This document shows, in pieces, positions 63,473 to 64,000 of a stretch of DNA of 64,000 nt. Position numbers and translations under genes: made by a program. Source of the DNA: Mycobacterium malmoense. Its GTDB lineage: Bacteria; Actinomycetota; Actinomycetes; Mycobacteriales; Mycobacteriaceae. Each line of letters opens with the position of its first letter. Position 1 is the first letter of the stretch. Below the pieces are notes generated by a model that was given only the letters and a program-made list of their open reading frames with translations, was not told where the DNA came from and did not search any database. The DNA lies in the NCBI RefSeq assembly GCF_019645855.1, contig NZ_CP080999.1:3968001-4032000 (forward strand). Direction: 5' to 3'.

Positions 63473-63723
63473 ATTGAACGGCCACTTACGGTCCTCCTGC
63501 GTCACACCCGGCTCCGCAATTGGTCAGCCGGGCAATGGTCTGTTCCGCAGGGACTGTTGGCCGTCGATGCTTGACGCGCGGTTATGGCGAGCCCCACCGC
63601 CATTGTGCGCCGTCGAGCCGGCGACGCACCTTTAAAACTTTCGTGATCTTATTGCTTGACAGTCAAGCTGACTTGTGATGAACGAACAACCGGCCATGGC
63701 CGATGCACAGGAGATTTCCAGCT
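63473..63723 (-). promoter_or_regulatory. Promoter-leader module, copy D (narK2-cysQ-cysC-stf-PPE-sat unit)
   Basis: Minus-oriented. TGGAAATCTCCTGTGCATC block (63706-63722), perfect palindrome GCTTGACAGTCAAGC (63654-63668), strong stem GTGCGTCGCCG/CGACGGCGCAC with one mismatch, hairpin ATGGCG/CGCCAT (63584-63603), GGCTG...AGCC and closing ACGGCCA/TGGCCGT. About 254 bp before narK2. The best-formed copy. Confidence 0.7.
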
Positions 63724-64000
63724 GATTGGAACATTACATCCAGACGCGTTCGCCTTATAACCGCGGCGAAGCGGGCAGCCCGGCCGGGTGCCGGCCGAGC
63801 GATTGCCGGGGCACGTAATGGCTCGGCGGTGGTGCCGCCAACGGCACGTATCGGTTTGAAAAACGTCGGGCGCCGAGGGCGGTTCCGAGCGCGTCCGAAG
63901 GCCACGGGTGGTGTCGATCACAACCGGCAGTGCGTTTCGACAACGCGACGGCCGCGCCATCGGTGGCCCAAAGTTATTGCCGAACAACGGTATTGGGGCA
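63724..64000. other. Window edge without recognised gene
   Basis: Open frames here (about 60-110 codons on the minus strand) show no family features. The next gene lies beyond the window. Confidence 0.4.

Overview
The window is chromosomal DNA from a high-GC actinobacterium, almost certainly a slow-growing non-tuberculous Mycobacterium. It carries PE, PPE and PGRS proteins, mycobacterial housekeeping genes (dapD, dapE, a fadD36-like ligase, the proline genes pruA/pruB/pruC, cysD and cysNC) and many GTG starts. The backbone (LOG protein, Rv1204c-like ATPase, dapE, dapD, MFS, fadD36, hydrolase, pruB, pruA, pruC, fadD21 remnant) follows M. tuberculosis Rv1205 to Rv1185c in reversed orientation. 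This synteny is recalled from memory, not searched. Accessory blocks interrupt it. No tRNA, rRNA, CRISPR array, integrase or intact transposase was seen.

Layout. 1-2.8 kb: LOG-family protein and an AAA ATPase. 3-11.6 kb: three GjpA-like predicted secreted or outer-membrane proteins and two PGRS proteins without a PE domain, partly a 2.95-kb tandem duplication, each GjpA gene followed by the same GC-rich hairpin. 12.8-17.9 kb: dapE/dapD (lysine and peptidoglycan precursor), an MHS-type transporter, fadD36. 17.9-19.5 kb: a HipBA toxin-antitoxin with a strong operator. 21-27.2 kb: an aldehyde dehydrogenase divergent from a coupled operon of P450, two MaoC-type proteins, a DUF35 protein, an Ltp2/thiolase-fold protein and a TetR regulator, resembling the cholesterol side-chain (igr) logic. 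27.2-30.2 kb: a DUF4143 ATPase and a PE-linked aspartic protease. 30.4-34.6 kb: proline catabolism. 35.3-40.3 kb: stf0-cysD-cysNC (trehalose sulfotransferase with the PAPS-making enzymes) and a YeiH-type transporter with a tiny membrane protein. 40.3-43.5 kb: fadD21 remnant, Gap-like protein, antiporter and HPP protein.

43.5-63.8 kb is the most striking part. It holds a second, apparently acquired route for making and using PAPS (stand-alone Sat-type ATP sulfurylase, APS kinase, CysQ-type PAP phosphatase), two sulfotransferase genes that share an apparently identical 883-bp core, two NarK3-like transporters with altered nitrate signatures, six PPE proteins and two half-length PE-like proteins. 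Four copies of a roughly 250-bp promoter-leader module sit upstream of four transcription units: both narK genes and both leading PE/PPE units. The leader has a palindromic operator-like site and hairpins with compensatory changes. I read this as one regulon that makes PAPS, transfers sulfate to an unknown acceptor, clears PAP, and deploys PE/PPE proteins. The chemistry of each enzyme is well supported by motifs. The integrated function is inference.
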